Positions 16,067 through 24,349 of a stretch of DNA of 34,998 bases are shown here, one piece after another (position 1 is the stretch's first letter; each line of letters starts with the position of its first letter). Location of the stretch: assembly GCA_049699975.1 (NCBI GenBank), contig JBNAWB010000010.1, positions 1 to 34,998 of the forward strand, written 5' to 3'. The notes beneath the pieces are model-generated. The model did no database searches. It was not told the DNA's origin and saw only the letters and a list, made by a program, of their open reading frames with translations. Source of the stretch: CAZAGD01 sp049699975 (GTDB taxonomy: Bacteria > Desulfobacterota > SM23-61). Both the position numbers and the translations under genes were made by a program.

Positions 16067-16463
16067 ATTTGCTTCCTCCCCCTTGGGGAAAAATTTTTTA
16101 AAAAATGCTATGCAAAACCCAGACCGCCTTTTAGAAGACCTTAACTTTAAAAATTAAAGAGATTTGACTCAGTTTATCACATAATTTATTTAATAATTAC
16201 AAATAGTTTTGAAAATAGCCGCTTCTTGGTGCTCTAAATTTTTTCTTAAAATTGTCTATCTCCCAGTCAATTAATTGACCTACCCAAGCCGAAAAGTTCC
16301 ATTTTTGTATAAAAATGGAAAAAATTGGACAAAAACTGTTAATTTCAAAGCAAAAAATAAAGCTATCGTTTTTATGTATTCAATTAATTGACATCTTTTC
16401 CAGCTCATCCCCTCATAAATTCTATAATAAAGCTAAAGGCAAGAAAATCAATGCAAATAATTT
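16067..16463. promoter_or_regulatory. Intergenic region with paired palindromes upstream of the PAS-GAF gene
   Basis: This 397-bp stretch between fliA and the PAS-GAF gene (both minus strand) holds a 14-bp palindrome GTCAATTAATTGAC at 16266-16279. Its 12-bp core TCAATTAATTGA recurs at 16380-16391. Between them an A/T hairpin TTCCATTTTT-GTAT-AAAAATGGAA lies at 16297-16320. The palindromes look like operator sites, and the hairpin could be a weak terminator for fliA. No promoter was assigned and no ORF was seen. Confidence 0.4.
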
Positions 16464-17258
16464 TTAACTAAATTCCTTTTTATAATTTTTAAGCTTAGAT
16501 CTCAATTTTAAAATAGCTTTGGTGTGGAGCTGACAGATGCGGGATTCCGTATACCCCATTACCTCGCCTATTTCTTTCAAAGTTAGCTGTTCATAATAAT
16601 AAAGGGCAATGACCATTCTTTCATTCGGGGATAATTCTTTAATGGCTCGCGAGAGAAGTTCTTTTATCTCCAATTGCCGGAAAAAATGAAATGGTTGCAT
16701 ATCCCGACTCTCGAGGGGTGAATCAGCTAAATCATCTTCACCTTGCTCAGATAACTTAGGTCTCAAACTCTCAATGTCTATTACTGCGACTCCTCTAATT
16801 TCATTGAGGAGATCATAATAATCTTCCAAGGAAATACTCATCGCCTGGGCTACTTCTTCATCCTCCACAGCTCGCCCATTCTGTTTTTCCAGGAGCTGAT
16901 AAGTTTTTTCTATTTTGGTGGCTTTTTGCCGCACGGAACGGGAAACCCAATCTAAAGACCTTAACTCATCCAGCATAGCCCCCTTAATCCGGATCTCCGC
17001 ATAAGTTTTAAACTGGACTTTTTTGGCTGGATCAAATTTCTCTATGGCATCCATCAAGCCAATAACTCCCGCACCTATTAAGTCATCTGCCGTAATATGC
17101 GGGGGAAGCCGCATAGCCAAACGATGGGCTATATATTTAATTAAGGGGGTAAACTTTATAATTATTTCTTCCCGGCTTAAGGACTTCCCGTCTATATTGA
17201 GAAGATTAACTGGGGGGGTTAAACCTACGGTGGACATTTTATAATTTTTGGCTTTCAA
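16464..17258 (-). CDS. fliA: FliA/WhiG-type (sigma-28) RNA polymerase sigma factor
   Basis: A 264-residue sigma-70 family protein. Region 2 covers FTPLIKYIAHRLAMRLPPHI, TADDLIGAGVIGLMDAIEKF and TYAEIRIKGAMLDELRSLDW; VSRSVRQKA is the conserved FliA end of this segment. Region 3 follows. Region 4 has LTLKEIGEVMGYTESRICQL, the helix-turn-helix for the -35 box. It directs transcription of late flagellar and chemotaxis genes in motile bacteria. The likely start is the TTG at 17258-17256: GAGGGGG lies 7 nt upstream, and TTGA overlaps the flhG stop. The first ATG in frame (17237) has no nearby ribosome-binding site. Confidence 0.9.
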   Translation of the reverse strand: MKAKNYKMSTVGLTPPVNLLNIDGKSLSREEIIIKFTPLIKYIAHRLAMRLPPHITADDLIGAGVIGLMDAIEKFDPAKKVQFKTYAEIRIKGAMLDELRSLDWVSRSVRQKATKIEKTYQLLEKQNGRAVEDEEVAQAMSISLEDYYDLLNEIRGVAVIDIESLRPKLSEQGEDDLADSPLESRDMQPFHFFRQLEIKELLSRAIKELSPNERMVIALYYYEQLTLKEIGEVMGYTESRICQLHTKAILKLRSKLKNYKKEFS

Positions 17259-18130
17259 GCTAGGACCCCCTCTTTTTCTACTAATTGATGGTATCTGAGC
17301 AAATGCCGCCAAAAGAATTGGACACTGCCATTCCCTTCATTACGCCGCGGTTTATCTATTAAAATTTGAGAAATTTTTTTAAAGCTTTGGCTTGCCGAAG
17401 CTTCGGGGAAGAGTTCTAAAACTGGCCGTTGATTTTTAACAGCCAAGGGAATTTTTTCGTCGAAAGGAATAAATCCTAAATAATCTATAGAAAGGCAGCC
17501 CAAAAACCGATCGGTTAGGGAAAGAATTTTCTTATAAACTCCTATAGATTCTTTTTCATCTTGCGCTGAATTAACTAAAATCATGAAAGTCTTCTTTTGA
17601 TATTTAAGGAAAAGAATTTTTAATAGAGCGTAAGCATTAGTGATCGAAGTAGGTTCAGGCGTGGCAATGATTATGGATTCTTCCGCAGCCAAATTAAAAT
17701 AGAGGACATTAGAAGAAATACCAGAGCTCGTATCAATAAGCAAAAAATCTACAGCTTCGGCGAGCATATCCATCTCGCTAAGTAAAAAAATCTTCTGACT
17801 TTCATTCAATTCTACTAATTCGAGTACACCCGAGCTGGCCGGCAAAATAAACATACCGCCGGGGCCTTTCATCAAAATATCAAATATCCCTTTTTCCTTC
17901 TTGAGCAGATGTTCTATGGTATAGCGGGGCATTAATCCCAAAAGGACATTAATATTAGCCAATCCAAGATCAGCATCTAATACTAAAACTTTTTTGCCCA
18001 CTTGCGTAAAAGCAAAGGCTAAATTAGCCACTACATTAGTCTTGCCCACGCCACCTTTCCCACTACTCACAGAGATTACTCGTGGCCAGCTTAGGGCATC
18101 TTTTGTCTTCTCCTCCATGCTTAAGTTCAT
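17255..18130 (-). CDS. flhG: FlhG/FleN-type MinD-family ATPase
   Basis: A 291-residue ParA/MinD ATPase. The deviant Walker A is SSGKGGVGKTNVVANLA, followed by LVLDADLGLANINVLLGL (a segment typical of FlhG/FleN) and the DFLLIDTSSGI Walker B. The C-terminal part contains an amphipathic segment. FlhG sets flagellar number and position. The N-terminus is short and lacks an obvious DQAxxLR motif, which activates FlhF in other species; no flhF is in the window. It overlaps the sigma factor gene by four bases, so the two are coupled. Confidence 0.88.
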   Translation of the reverse strand: MNLSMEEKTKDALSWPRVISVSSGKGGVGKTNVVANLAFAFTQVGKKVLVLDADLGLANINVLLGLMPRYTIEHLLKKEKGIFDILMKGPGGMFILPASSGVLELVELNESQKIFLLSEMDMLAEAVDFLLIDTSSGISSNVLYFNLAAEESIIIATPEPTSITNAYALLKILFLKYQKKTFMILVNSAQDEKESIGVYKKILSLTDRFLGCLSIDYLGFIPFDEKIPLAVKNQRPVLELFPEASASQSFKKISQILIDKPRRNEGNGSVQFFWRHLLRYHQLVEKEGVLA

Positions 18131-18398
18131 AAATCCTGCCTTATTAGCCTATAGCTCAATTTATCCTTTTCGTTTTTAAAATAAAGCAATCGCTCATAAA
18201 CTTAACCTTTTGGGTAGCAATTAATATGCCATCTTTTAAAAATAAAAAATATCAATAAAATAAGGTAGTTAAACGAAGAAAGGCGAATAAGGGCCCTAAA
18301 AAGTTGTCAAAAAAAATTTAAAAAGTCATTCTTTTGACGGGGAAAACAGGCCCATATTAAGGTGGCTAGTTAAAGATGGGAAATAGGGAAGAGGGTTT

Positions 18399-19787
18399 TT
18401 AAAATGAATCCGGGGGATGAAGATTCTGTCTTTTTATCTTCTCAATGAGGGTGGTGCGGTTAAGATTTAGGAGGCGCGCAGCTTTGTTTTTTACCCAGCC
18501 TGTCTTCTGCAAAGCTTGCAAGATCAGCTTCTTCTCGAATTCATTTACCGCTTCTTCTAAGGAGATCCCTTCGTCGGGAATAATTATTTCCTGAGGAAGG
18601 TTTTCCCGGGTTAGATTCTGAAACTTTTCTGGAAGGTCCTGAGGAGTAATAAATTCACCGTCTAAAAGGATTACTACCCTTTCAATGGTATTCTCAAGTT
18701 CGCGCACGTTTCCGGGCCAGTCATATTGGATTAACTTGTCCATCGCCTCTTTGGTAAAACCTTTGATTTTCTTTTTCTTGGTCCTATTGAAGTGGTCTAA
18801 GAAATGGTGGGCTAAAAGAGGAATATCAGATTTCCTTTCCCGCAGAGGAGGAAGGTGGATAGGAATGACATTGAGTCGATAGTAAAGATCTTCCCGGAAA
18901 CGCTTTTGCTCTACGGCCAATTTTAAGTCTTGGTGAGTTGCGGCAATAACCCTAATATCTGTCTTTATGGTCTTGATTCCCCCAATTCTTTCAAATTGCC
19001 GGTCTTGAAGAACCCGCAGCAATTTGCTCTGCAAAACAGGGCTCATATCGCCAATTTCATCTAAAAATATCGTCCCCCCATTGGCTAATTCAAAACGACC
19101 GATCCGCGTCCGGATAGCATTCGTAAAAGCTCCTTTTTCATGACCAAATAATTCGCTTTCCAAAAGTTCGCTTGGGATAGCGGCGCAGTTCACGGGGATG
19201 AAAGGACCTTCTCGGCGGTAACTGTTATAATGAATTGCTTTGGCGATCAATTCTTTCCCTGTGCCACTTTCTCCTAAAATAAGAATAGTACTGTCCGAGT
19301 CAGCAACTTTCTCAATCACCTCAAAAATCTTCTGCATCTTCTCGCTATCGCCAACGATATTCTCAAAACGATATTTTTTCCGGAGTTGATTTTTTAGATT
19401 AATATTTTCCCGCCGCAAATTGCGGTATTCCAAGGCTCTCTTGAGAGTGATTAAAATTTCATCTAATTTAATCGGTTTGGTTAAATAGTCAAAGGCTCCT
19501 AATTTTATCGCTTCTACAGCATTCTTGACGGTTCCATATCCCGTTAAGATAATGCAGATGGAATCAGGAGAGTTCTCTTGGACATATTTCAAGACCTGCA
19601 TGCCATCAAGGCCGGGCATTTTTAGATCAGTTACGATCAGGTCATAAAATCTTTTCTCAATCTTGGAGATTCCTGCCTGTCCGTCTAAAGCTGTTTCTAC
19701 TTCAAAACCTTCTTCTTTAAGAAAATTGGAAAATTGGGTAACGATCTCAGGTGAGTCATCAATGATTAGGATATTTTCGTTGGCCAT
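18399..19787 (-). CDS. NtrC-family sigma-54-dependent response regulator
   Basis: A 462-residue protein. The receiver domain covers about 1-120, with Asp10/Asp11, phospho-acceptor Asp54 in VTDLKMPG and Lys104. The AAA+ domain has Walker A GESGTGKE (172-179), a sigma-54 contact loop GAFTNA (219-224) in place of the usual GAFTGA, and Walker B GGTIFLDEIG (237-246). A C-terminal Fis-type helix-turn-helix includes NKAARLLNLNRTTLIEKIK. It activates sigma-54 promoters when phosphorylated. I chose the ATG at 19787 (MANENILIID); the longer ORF upstream reaches toward the fold-back repeat and adds non-conserved residues. No partner histidine kinase is adjacent. Confidence 0.93.
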   Translation of the reverse strand: MANENILIIDDSPEIVTQFSNFLKEEGFEVETALDGQAGISKIEKRFYDLIVTDLKMPGLDGMQVLKYVQENSPDSICIILTGYGTVKNAVEAIKLGAFDYLTKPIKLDEILITLKRALEYRNLRRENINLKNQLRKKYRFENIVGDSEKMQKIFEVIEKVADSDSTILILGESGTGKELIAKAIHYNSYRREGPFIPVNCAAIPSELLESELFGHEKGAFTNAIRTRIGRFELANGGTIFLDEIGDMSPVLQSKLLRVLQDRQFERIGGIKTIKTDIRVIAATHQDLKLAVEQKRFREDLYYRLNVIPIHLPPLRERKSDIPLLAHHFLDHFNRTKKKKIKGFTKEAMDKLIQYDWPGNVRELENTIERVVILLDGEFITPQDLPEKFQNLTRENLPQEIIIPDEGISLEEAVNEFEKKLILQALQKTGWVKNKAARLLNLNRTTLIEKIKRQNLHPPDSF

Positions 19788-19853
19788 ATCTTTACTTCTT
19801 GATTTTTTTAGTATTTTAGAATATGGTTTATTCCCTGTCAATATTTTGTTTAA

Positions 19854-20148
19854 CTGACCGTCGATCACTTTCTAAATTACAAGCTAATGCGGACGGGAGG
19901 GAGAGAGGCTCATTAAAATGAGGCATTTATTCTTCCATAGGTACGGGCGGGGAAGATAGTCGTCTATTTTAAAAGAAAAAAGCTATTATTCACGTTTATC
20001 TGGTGCAGGCATGCTTGTCCCCGCCGTTCTTTGCGGAAAGCAAGTGGGTAAGAGAGAAATAGTCATTTCCCAGCCGATTTTAATTTCGCCTCTCCTCCTC
20101 CCGTCCTGTCTTATCTGGCCGTGAAAATTAAAACTGTTAGACGGTCAG
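19854..20148. repeat. Fold-back (MITE-like) element, long copy
   Basis: The segment starts with CTGACCGTC (19854-19862) and ends with its exact complement GACGGTCAG (20140-20148). Inside, GGACGGGAGGGAGAGAGGC (19891-19909) pairs with GCCTCTCCTCCTCCCGTCC (20088-20106), with two mismatches, and GGGCGGGGAAG pairs with CTTGTCCCCGCC further in. A shorter relative lies at 25636-25735 and shares both ends. No transposase or ORF is inside. It may be a non-autonomous mobile repeat or encode a structured RNA. Confidence 0.6.
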
Positions 20149-20170
20149 TTTGTTTAATTTACCATTGAGC

Positions 20171-20213
20171 ACTTTTTAAATTCCAGCTTAATTCAGGTGG
20201 GAATTTAAAAAGT
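20171..20213. repeat. Hairpin repeat related to the fold-back element end
   Basis: A perfect 14-bp inverted repeat ACTTTTTAAATTCC (20171-20184) pairs with GGAATTTAAAAAGT (20200-20213) around a 15-base loop. Its left part resembles the left ends of the elements at 19854 and 25636 (CACTTTYTAAATTnC...GCTTAATTCA). Confidence 0.6.
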
Positions 20214-20474
20214 AAGTTTGCTAAACCCTGTCCATCTTTCATTTTCAAAAATAATGAAAGTCAAATATCCGCCGAGGGCGGGTGGATCGAAGAAAAAAGA
20301 TCATTTTTTCAACAAGAGTAAGCTTAGCTATGGATAAGAAAGCTACTTAGGGAAGGTGGGTAAGTTTGTTTAAAAAGGCAAATATAATTAATCAGTTATT
20401 TAGCAGGTTTTTTTCAATAATGAATTAAAAGCTTTGCCGGAGAGGGAAGAGAAGCTTATATGAACTAATCTTTT

Positions 20475-20663
20475 TTATTTGCTTTGCTTGATTAATCTCT
20501 GTTGGGCAAACATTTCGTCAAGGTCTCTCTTCAAAAACCGCCAATGTTTCCCAACTTTTATGGCTGGAACTTTCCCGTCTTGAGCCAATTTATAGACAGT
20601 GGAAACGGGAATTTTTAAATAATCAGAAACCTCTTTGATGTTTAAAATTTCATGATTAGACAT
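20475..20663 (-). CDS. Excisionase-type helix-turn-helix DNA-binding protein
   Basis: A 62-residue protein (65 if the GTG at 20672 is used). It is a single MerR-like winged helix: ILNIKEVSDYLKIPVSTVYK, LAQDGKVPAIKVGKHWRFLK and RDLDEMF match the HTH_17/excisionase family. Such proteins bind DNA as architectural or regulatory factors and are common both in mobile elements and as chromosomal regulators. No integrase is nearby, so a prophage role is not supported. Confidence 0.85.
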   Translation of the reverse strand: MSNHEILNIKEVSDYLKIPVSTVYKLAQDGKVPAIKVGKHWRFLKRDLDEMFAQQRLIKQSK

Positions 20664-20760
20664 AATTTTCACTTCTTCGTTGATTATTTTTAATGCTTTT
20701 TTATTTTGTTCATAATTTTTATCGGTAAGGAAAAACGAAAACTTTAAAATTTTTTTTACC

Positions 20761-21897
20761 CTAAATTCTATTTAAAGCAAATTTAATCTCCTGGCGTACC
20801 CTTTCATGGATCTCAAATTTTTCTTTCTCTTCTAAGGCCTTTTTGGCCTGCGCTCCCCCTATTTTGCCCAAAGCCCAGGCTACATGCATGCGCACCAAAG
20901 GTTCTGGATTTTCTAAAGCCGCTATCAAATAAGGTATAGCCTCAGGATTCTTCTCGTTCCCTAAAGCGACCGCGGCATTTCTTTGCCAAAGGTAGCTTTT
21001 ATCCTGACGGATGTAATAAAGCAAGGGCCAAACCTTTTGTTGAAAATGCTCTGGAGACATAGTGAGCAAAGTAATTAAGTCAAAATCTTTAGCTCTCTCC
21101 ATAAGCTTTTCGTCTAAAGGCTTATTTTTTTCTAACCACTTTTTATTGCGCGGGCATACTTCCTGACACACATCACATCCATAAACCCAGGTGCCCATCT
21201 TCTCCCTGATCTCTAAGGGAATTTCCCCAACATTGAAGTATGTATGATAGGCAATGCATTTGCGCGGATCCATCTTCAAAGGGGCATATAAAGCTCCCGT
21301 GGGGCAAGCCTGTAAGCATAACTGGCAGTTCTCTGGACAATCTATCCTCAGCGTTGGTTCATCGTATTTTAATTCCCGGTCCACGAGATAAGGCTCATTA
21401 ACAATCCAAGAACTCTTCCCGGCAACTTCATTGGCAAAAGCAAAACAATTCTTCCCGAAATTTGTTAGGCCGGCCCTAGCTCCGGCTAAACGGGCCGGCG
21501 CCGGTCCATATATAGTTTTCAGGCCTAAGCTTTGTAAAAATTTTTTGAACTCTTTCCGCCGTTGACTATGAGATGATTCCTCAGGGCAAAAAAGACCTTT
21601 CAAATAACACCGCCCAATTTTACCTTTTAAAGACGGCGGTATCTCTTCTTCTAAATAGCTATCCGTAACCACGATTATAGACTTTACTTGGGAAAGATAA
21701 TTAGCTGGATCAATAAATTTAGTCAGATCTAAATCTCTAACCGAAGCTTTTTGGCTAAGTGTCTTGGCCCAGGTATACATCTCTCCCCGCTGTTTAAGTT
21801 CCGCGGCGTAAAGATAAAAAGGTTCGGCCGAGGCCAGGCCTACCGCCGCAAAACCCAATTCTAAAGCTTTCTCTTTAATAAGGGCTGTTTGGTCCAT
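20761..21897 (-). CDS. QueG-like double 4Fe-4S protein with HEAT repeats
   Basis: A 378-residue protein resembling epoxyqueuosine reductase. Two 4Fe-4S clusters are indicated by CPENCQLCLQACPTGAL (Cys187, 191, 194, 198), Cys214 in RKCIAYHTYF, and YGCDVCQEVCPRNK (Cys241, 244, 248). The C-terminal part contains HEAT-like repeats (NAAVALGNEKNPEAIPYLIA, VRMHVAWALGKIGG). The QueG segment that carries the catalytic aspartate (VDSGP in typical family members) here reads TIYGPAPARLAGARAGL, without aspartate. It is therefore probably a paralogue with another substrate or role. The start is the ATG at 21897, with GAGGGAG upstream; it begins 14 bp after the solute-binding gene. Confidence 0.75.
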   Translation of the reverse strand: MDQTALIKEKALELGFAAVGLASAEPFYLYAAELKQRGEMYTWAKTLSQKASVRDLDLTKFIDPANYLSQVKSIIVVTDSYLEEEIPPSLKGKIGRCYLKGLFCPEESSHSQRRKEFKKFLQSLGLKTIYGPAPARLAGARAGLTNFGKNCFAFANEVAGKSSWIVNEPYLVDRELKYDEPTLRIDCPENCQLCLQACPTGALYAPLKMDPRKCIAYHTYFNVGEIPLEIREKMGTWVYGCDVCQEVCPRNKKWLEKNKPLDEKLMERAKDFDLITLLTMSPEHFQQKVWPLLYYIRQDKSYLWQRNAAVALGNEKNPEAIPYLIAALENPEPLVRMHVAWALGKIGGAQAKKALEEKEKFEIHERVRQEIKFALNRI

Positions 21898-21911
21898 TAA
21901 GTTTTTCTCCC

Positions 21912-23567
21912 TCAGGGTTGCAAGAGGTATTTTTGCTTCTCTTTGGGCACGTACCACTTGGGCATATTGTGGCCAATTCCGGCTGGCGCGGGCTCAATTC
22001 CTTGAAAGCGCGCATGAATAATGGGTAAAGCATAAGGGACGAATAAAAAGGTGTATGGTTGATCTTCAGCTAAGATTTCCTGAATTCGATCATAACAGGC
22101 TTTACGTACTTGCCAATCAAAAGTATACCGCCCTTTTTCTAAGAGTTCATCAACTTCTTTATTTTGGTAAGAGATAAAATTTAATTCTTTTTCACCCGTT
22201 TTGCTGGAATGCCAGATGTCATAGAGATCAGGATCTTGCCCCATAGTCCAGCCTAAAATTACGGCCTCAAAATTCTTTTTATCGATAAAGTCATTTATAA
22301 ACGCTGCCCATTCTAAGGTTCTTATTTTTACTTTGATGCCTATAGCTCCTAAACGTCTTTGAATTATCTCCGCGCACTTGGCCCTCGTTTCATTCCCTTG
22401 ATTAGTCAAGATGGTAAATTCAAAAGGGCGACCTTCCTTTACTAAGGGCCCATTTTTTCCCGTACTTTGCCAGCCAGCTTCGTGAAGAAGACTTTTGGCT
22501 TTCTCCGGATCATAGGGATATTTTTTAACTCGCGGATTATACCAGGGAGTATCGGGTTTATACGGACCTGTGGCCTCCAATCCTAAACCCAAGAGCGCCC
22601 CTGCAATAATTTCTTTTTTATCAATGGCGTAGCTAAGGGCTTGGCGAACTCGGCGGTCTTGAAAACGGGGATCCTTTAAATTGTATCCCAAATAAGTATA
22701 AGCAAATGCTAAATATTTATATTTGCGAAAATCCCGGCGCATCCGATAAGTATCAGTTTGGCGCTGGTATTGGATAGGCGTCAACCCCATAAAATCAATG
22801 TTTCCAGCCATAAGCTCCAAAAACATAGTCGCTGGATCAGGAATAATGCGATAAATAAAACCATCAATATAGGGGCGGCCTTCGAAATATTGAGGATTAG
22901 CAGTAAGAACAATCTTCTCTCCCGTCTTCCACTCTTTGAAACAATAAGGTCCCGTCCCTATTGGTCTCCGACTAAAGGGGGTCATATTGATATCTTGCCC
23001 GGCCAAAATATGTTTGGGAAGAATTACCAGATATCCCCAACTATCTAAGCCAGGTGCAAAAGGACGTCTGTATTTTACGCGAAAAGTATAGGGGTCTATG
23101 ACCTCCGCTTTCTCTACTTCCCGGAAGTCTCCGGAGTAGGCCGTGCGGGTATGGGGGTGGATAATAGTTTCAAAACCAAACTTTACATCTGCGGCCGTAA
23201 ACTCCTGGCCATCATGCCATTTTACTCCTCGGCGCAATTTAAAAGTAATGGTTAAGCCATCGGCCGAAATCTGCCAGGATTCAGCTAAGTCACCAACTAA
23301 ATTAAGGTTCTTGTCATATTTTACTAACCCATTAAAGATCTTAGAGGCGATCTCGTGGGAAGCACTATCTGAAGCTAACATAGGGATAAGATTGGAAGCA
23401 TCTCCAATTGATCCTTGGATGAGCAAGTCACCATAAGCTGGCTTAAGCGTCTCGCCGCCAGAATCAGTTGGGGATCCAGAGCGGTCCTGAGAATTGGGGG
23501 TGCAGCCAATTATTAACCCAAAGTAAACAAGGAAAAAGAAGCAAATGTCTTTCAGTAAAGACTTCAT
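21912..23567 (-). CDS. Oligopeptide-binding lipoprotein (solute-binding protein family 5)
   Basis: A 551-residue protein. The signal peptide ends in the lipobox LIIGC (mature Cys at about residue 22), so it is anchored in a membrane. The family 5 features are NGLVKYDKNLNLVGDLAESW, LTITFKLRRGVKWHDGQEFT, RRPIGTGPYCFKEW and VRQALSYAIDKKEI. It binds peptides or similar solutes for an ABC importer, but no permease or ATPase gene is in the window. The ATG at 23567 follows the upstream GNAT stop by 2 bp, with GAGGGGTG as its ribosome-binding site, so translation is coupled. Confidence 0.92.
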   Translation of the reverse strand: MKSLLKDICFFFLVYFGLIIGCTPNSQDRSGSPTDSGGETLKPAYGDLLIQGSIGDASNLIPMLASDSASHEIASKIFNGLVKYDKNLNLVGDLAESWQISADGLTITFKLRRGVKWHDGQEFTAADVKFGFETIIHPHTRTAYSGDFREVEKAEVIDPYTFRVKYRRPFAPGLDSWGYLVILPKHILAGQDINMTPFSRRPIGTGPYCFKEWKTGEKIVLTANPQYFEGRPYIDGFIYRIIPDPATMFLELMAGNIDFMGLTPIQYQRQTDTYRMRRDFRKYKYLAFAYTYLGYNLKDPRFQDRRVRQALSYAIDKKEIIAGALLGLGLEATGPYKPDTPWYNPRVKKYPYDPEKAKSLLHEAGWQSTGKNGPLVKEGRPFEFTILTNQGNETRAKCAEIIQRRLGAIGIKVKIRTLEWAAFINDFIDKKNFEAVILGWTMGQDPDLYDIWHSSKTGEKELNFISYQNKEVDELLEKGRYTFDWQVRKACYDRIQEILAEDQPYTFLFVPYALPIIHARFQGIEPAPAGIGHNMPKWYVPKEKQKYLLQP

Positions 23568-23569
23568 TT

Positions 23570-24076
23570 TCACCCCTCTTTTCCTCTGCGCAACCATTTA
23601 ATATCTGCCAAAACAACAGAAGCCTCTATTTGTTTCTCAGGAATATTCCAATATCTTCTTAGAAGCTCTTCTCTCTGGGGCGACCCGATTAGAAAAAAAC
23701 CATGTTTCTCATAAAATTTAATTGCCCAAGTAGCTGCCGCCCACGTACCGACCAATAAAGGACGAGTAGTCTTATTTTTAAGAAAAATAAGAAGTCTCCC
23801 CCCTATCCCTTTATTTTGCCTCTTTGGCTGCACATAGGCGTGACGAATTAAAGCCACATCCTGCACTTCCTGAAGACCCATTACGCCGCTGAGCTTCTTA
23901 TTCTCTTCATAGCCCCAGAAATTTACGCCAGCCTTTATTTCGTGGGCTAGTTCTTCTTTAGACATATATGGGTCTAGCCAGCAATCATCAGGAATTACTC
24001 CTTTATAGACTTGGGTAGCGGCATTGATAATCTCCCACAGCGCTTCAAAATCTTCTGGTTGACAAGGACGAATCAT
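23570..24076 (-). CDS. GNAT-family N-acetyltransferase
   Basis: A 168-residue GNAT protein. MIRPCQPEDFEALWEIINAA is the typical start, IRHAYVQPKRQNKGIGGRLL is the acetyl-CoA-binding motif A, and AIKFYEKHGFFLIG is motif B. The substrate cannot be predicted. It is the first gene of a three-gene minus-strand group with the peptide-binding lipoprotein and the QueG-like gene. Confidence 0.92.
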   Translation of the reverse strand: MIRPCQPEDFEALWEIINAATQVYKGVIPDDCWLDPYMSKEELAHEIKAGVNFWGYEENKKLSGVMGLQEVQDVALIRHAYVQPKRQNKGIGGRLLIFLKNKTTRPLLVGTWAAATWAIKFYEKHGFFLIGSPQREELLRRYWNIPEKQIEASVVLADIKWLRRGKEG

Positions 24077-24130
24077 TTTCTCATTTCCTCTAATTAATAA
24101 ATCAATTTAAAAATATCACAAATTTCCAAA

Positions 24131-24280
24131 TCATAAAAGTTGTAGGTTATCCTGGAAATAATTTCTAAAGTACCCAAGGTATCTTTCTACCAAACGCCTT
24201 TTTTCCATCCACCCTGCTAAACGACGAGCAAGATGAAAAAGACATCTGCTCAAATCCCAGGTAATAATTCCATTGAGCAA
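24131..24280 (-). pseudogene. Possible gene remnant, unrecognised
   Basis: A 49-codon open frame preceded directly by TAG. It contains CLFHLARRLAGWMEKRRLVE and then RYLGYFRNYFQDN, with a helical, protein-like composition, but no ATG near its start and no ribosome-binding site. It could be the end of a deleted gene or a short gene starting at an internal ATG. Confidence 0.25.
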
Positions 24281-24349
24281 CTAAATTAGGATTGAGTGCT
24301 GGCTAAAAAAGTATGCATTTACATAAAAGCAAAAATTTGAAAAAATATG

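Larger units (their letters stand above)
19788..20474. other. 687-bp non-coding region dominated by repeat elements
   Basis: The region contains a 295-bp fold-back element (19854-20148) and a hairpin repeat (20171-20213). From 20214 to 20474 it is AT-rich with a CCGCCGAGGGCGGG-like patch near 20270 and nothing else recognised. No coding gene is supported. Confidence 0.55.

Noticed and set aside
18282..18310. TTGACA on the minus strand upstream of flhG as a promoter
   Set aside because: No acceptable -10 box lies at 16 to 18 bp, so the promoter was not listed.
20475..20663. Excisionase-like gene as evidence of a prophage or integrative element
   Set aside because: No integrase, attachment-site repeat or phage gene is nearby, and this HTH family is common in ordinary regulators.
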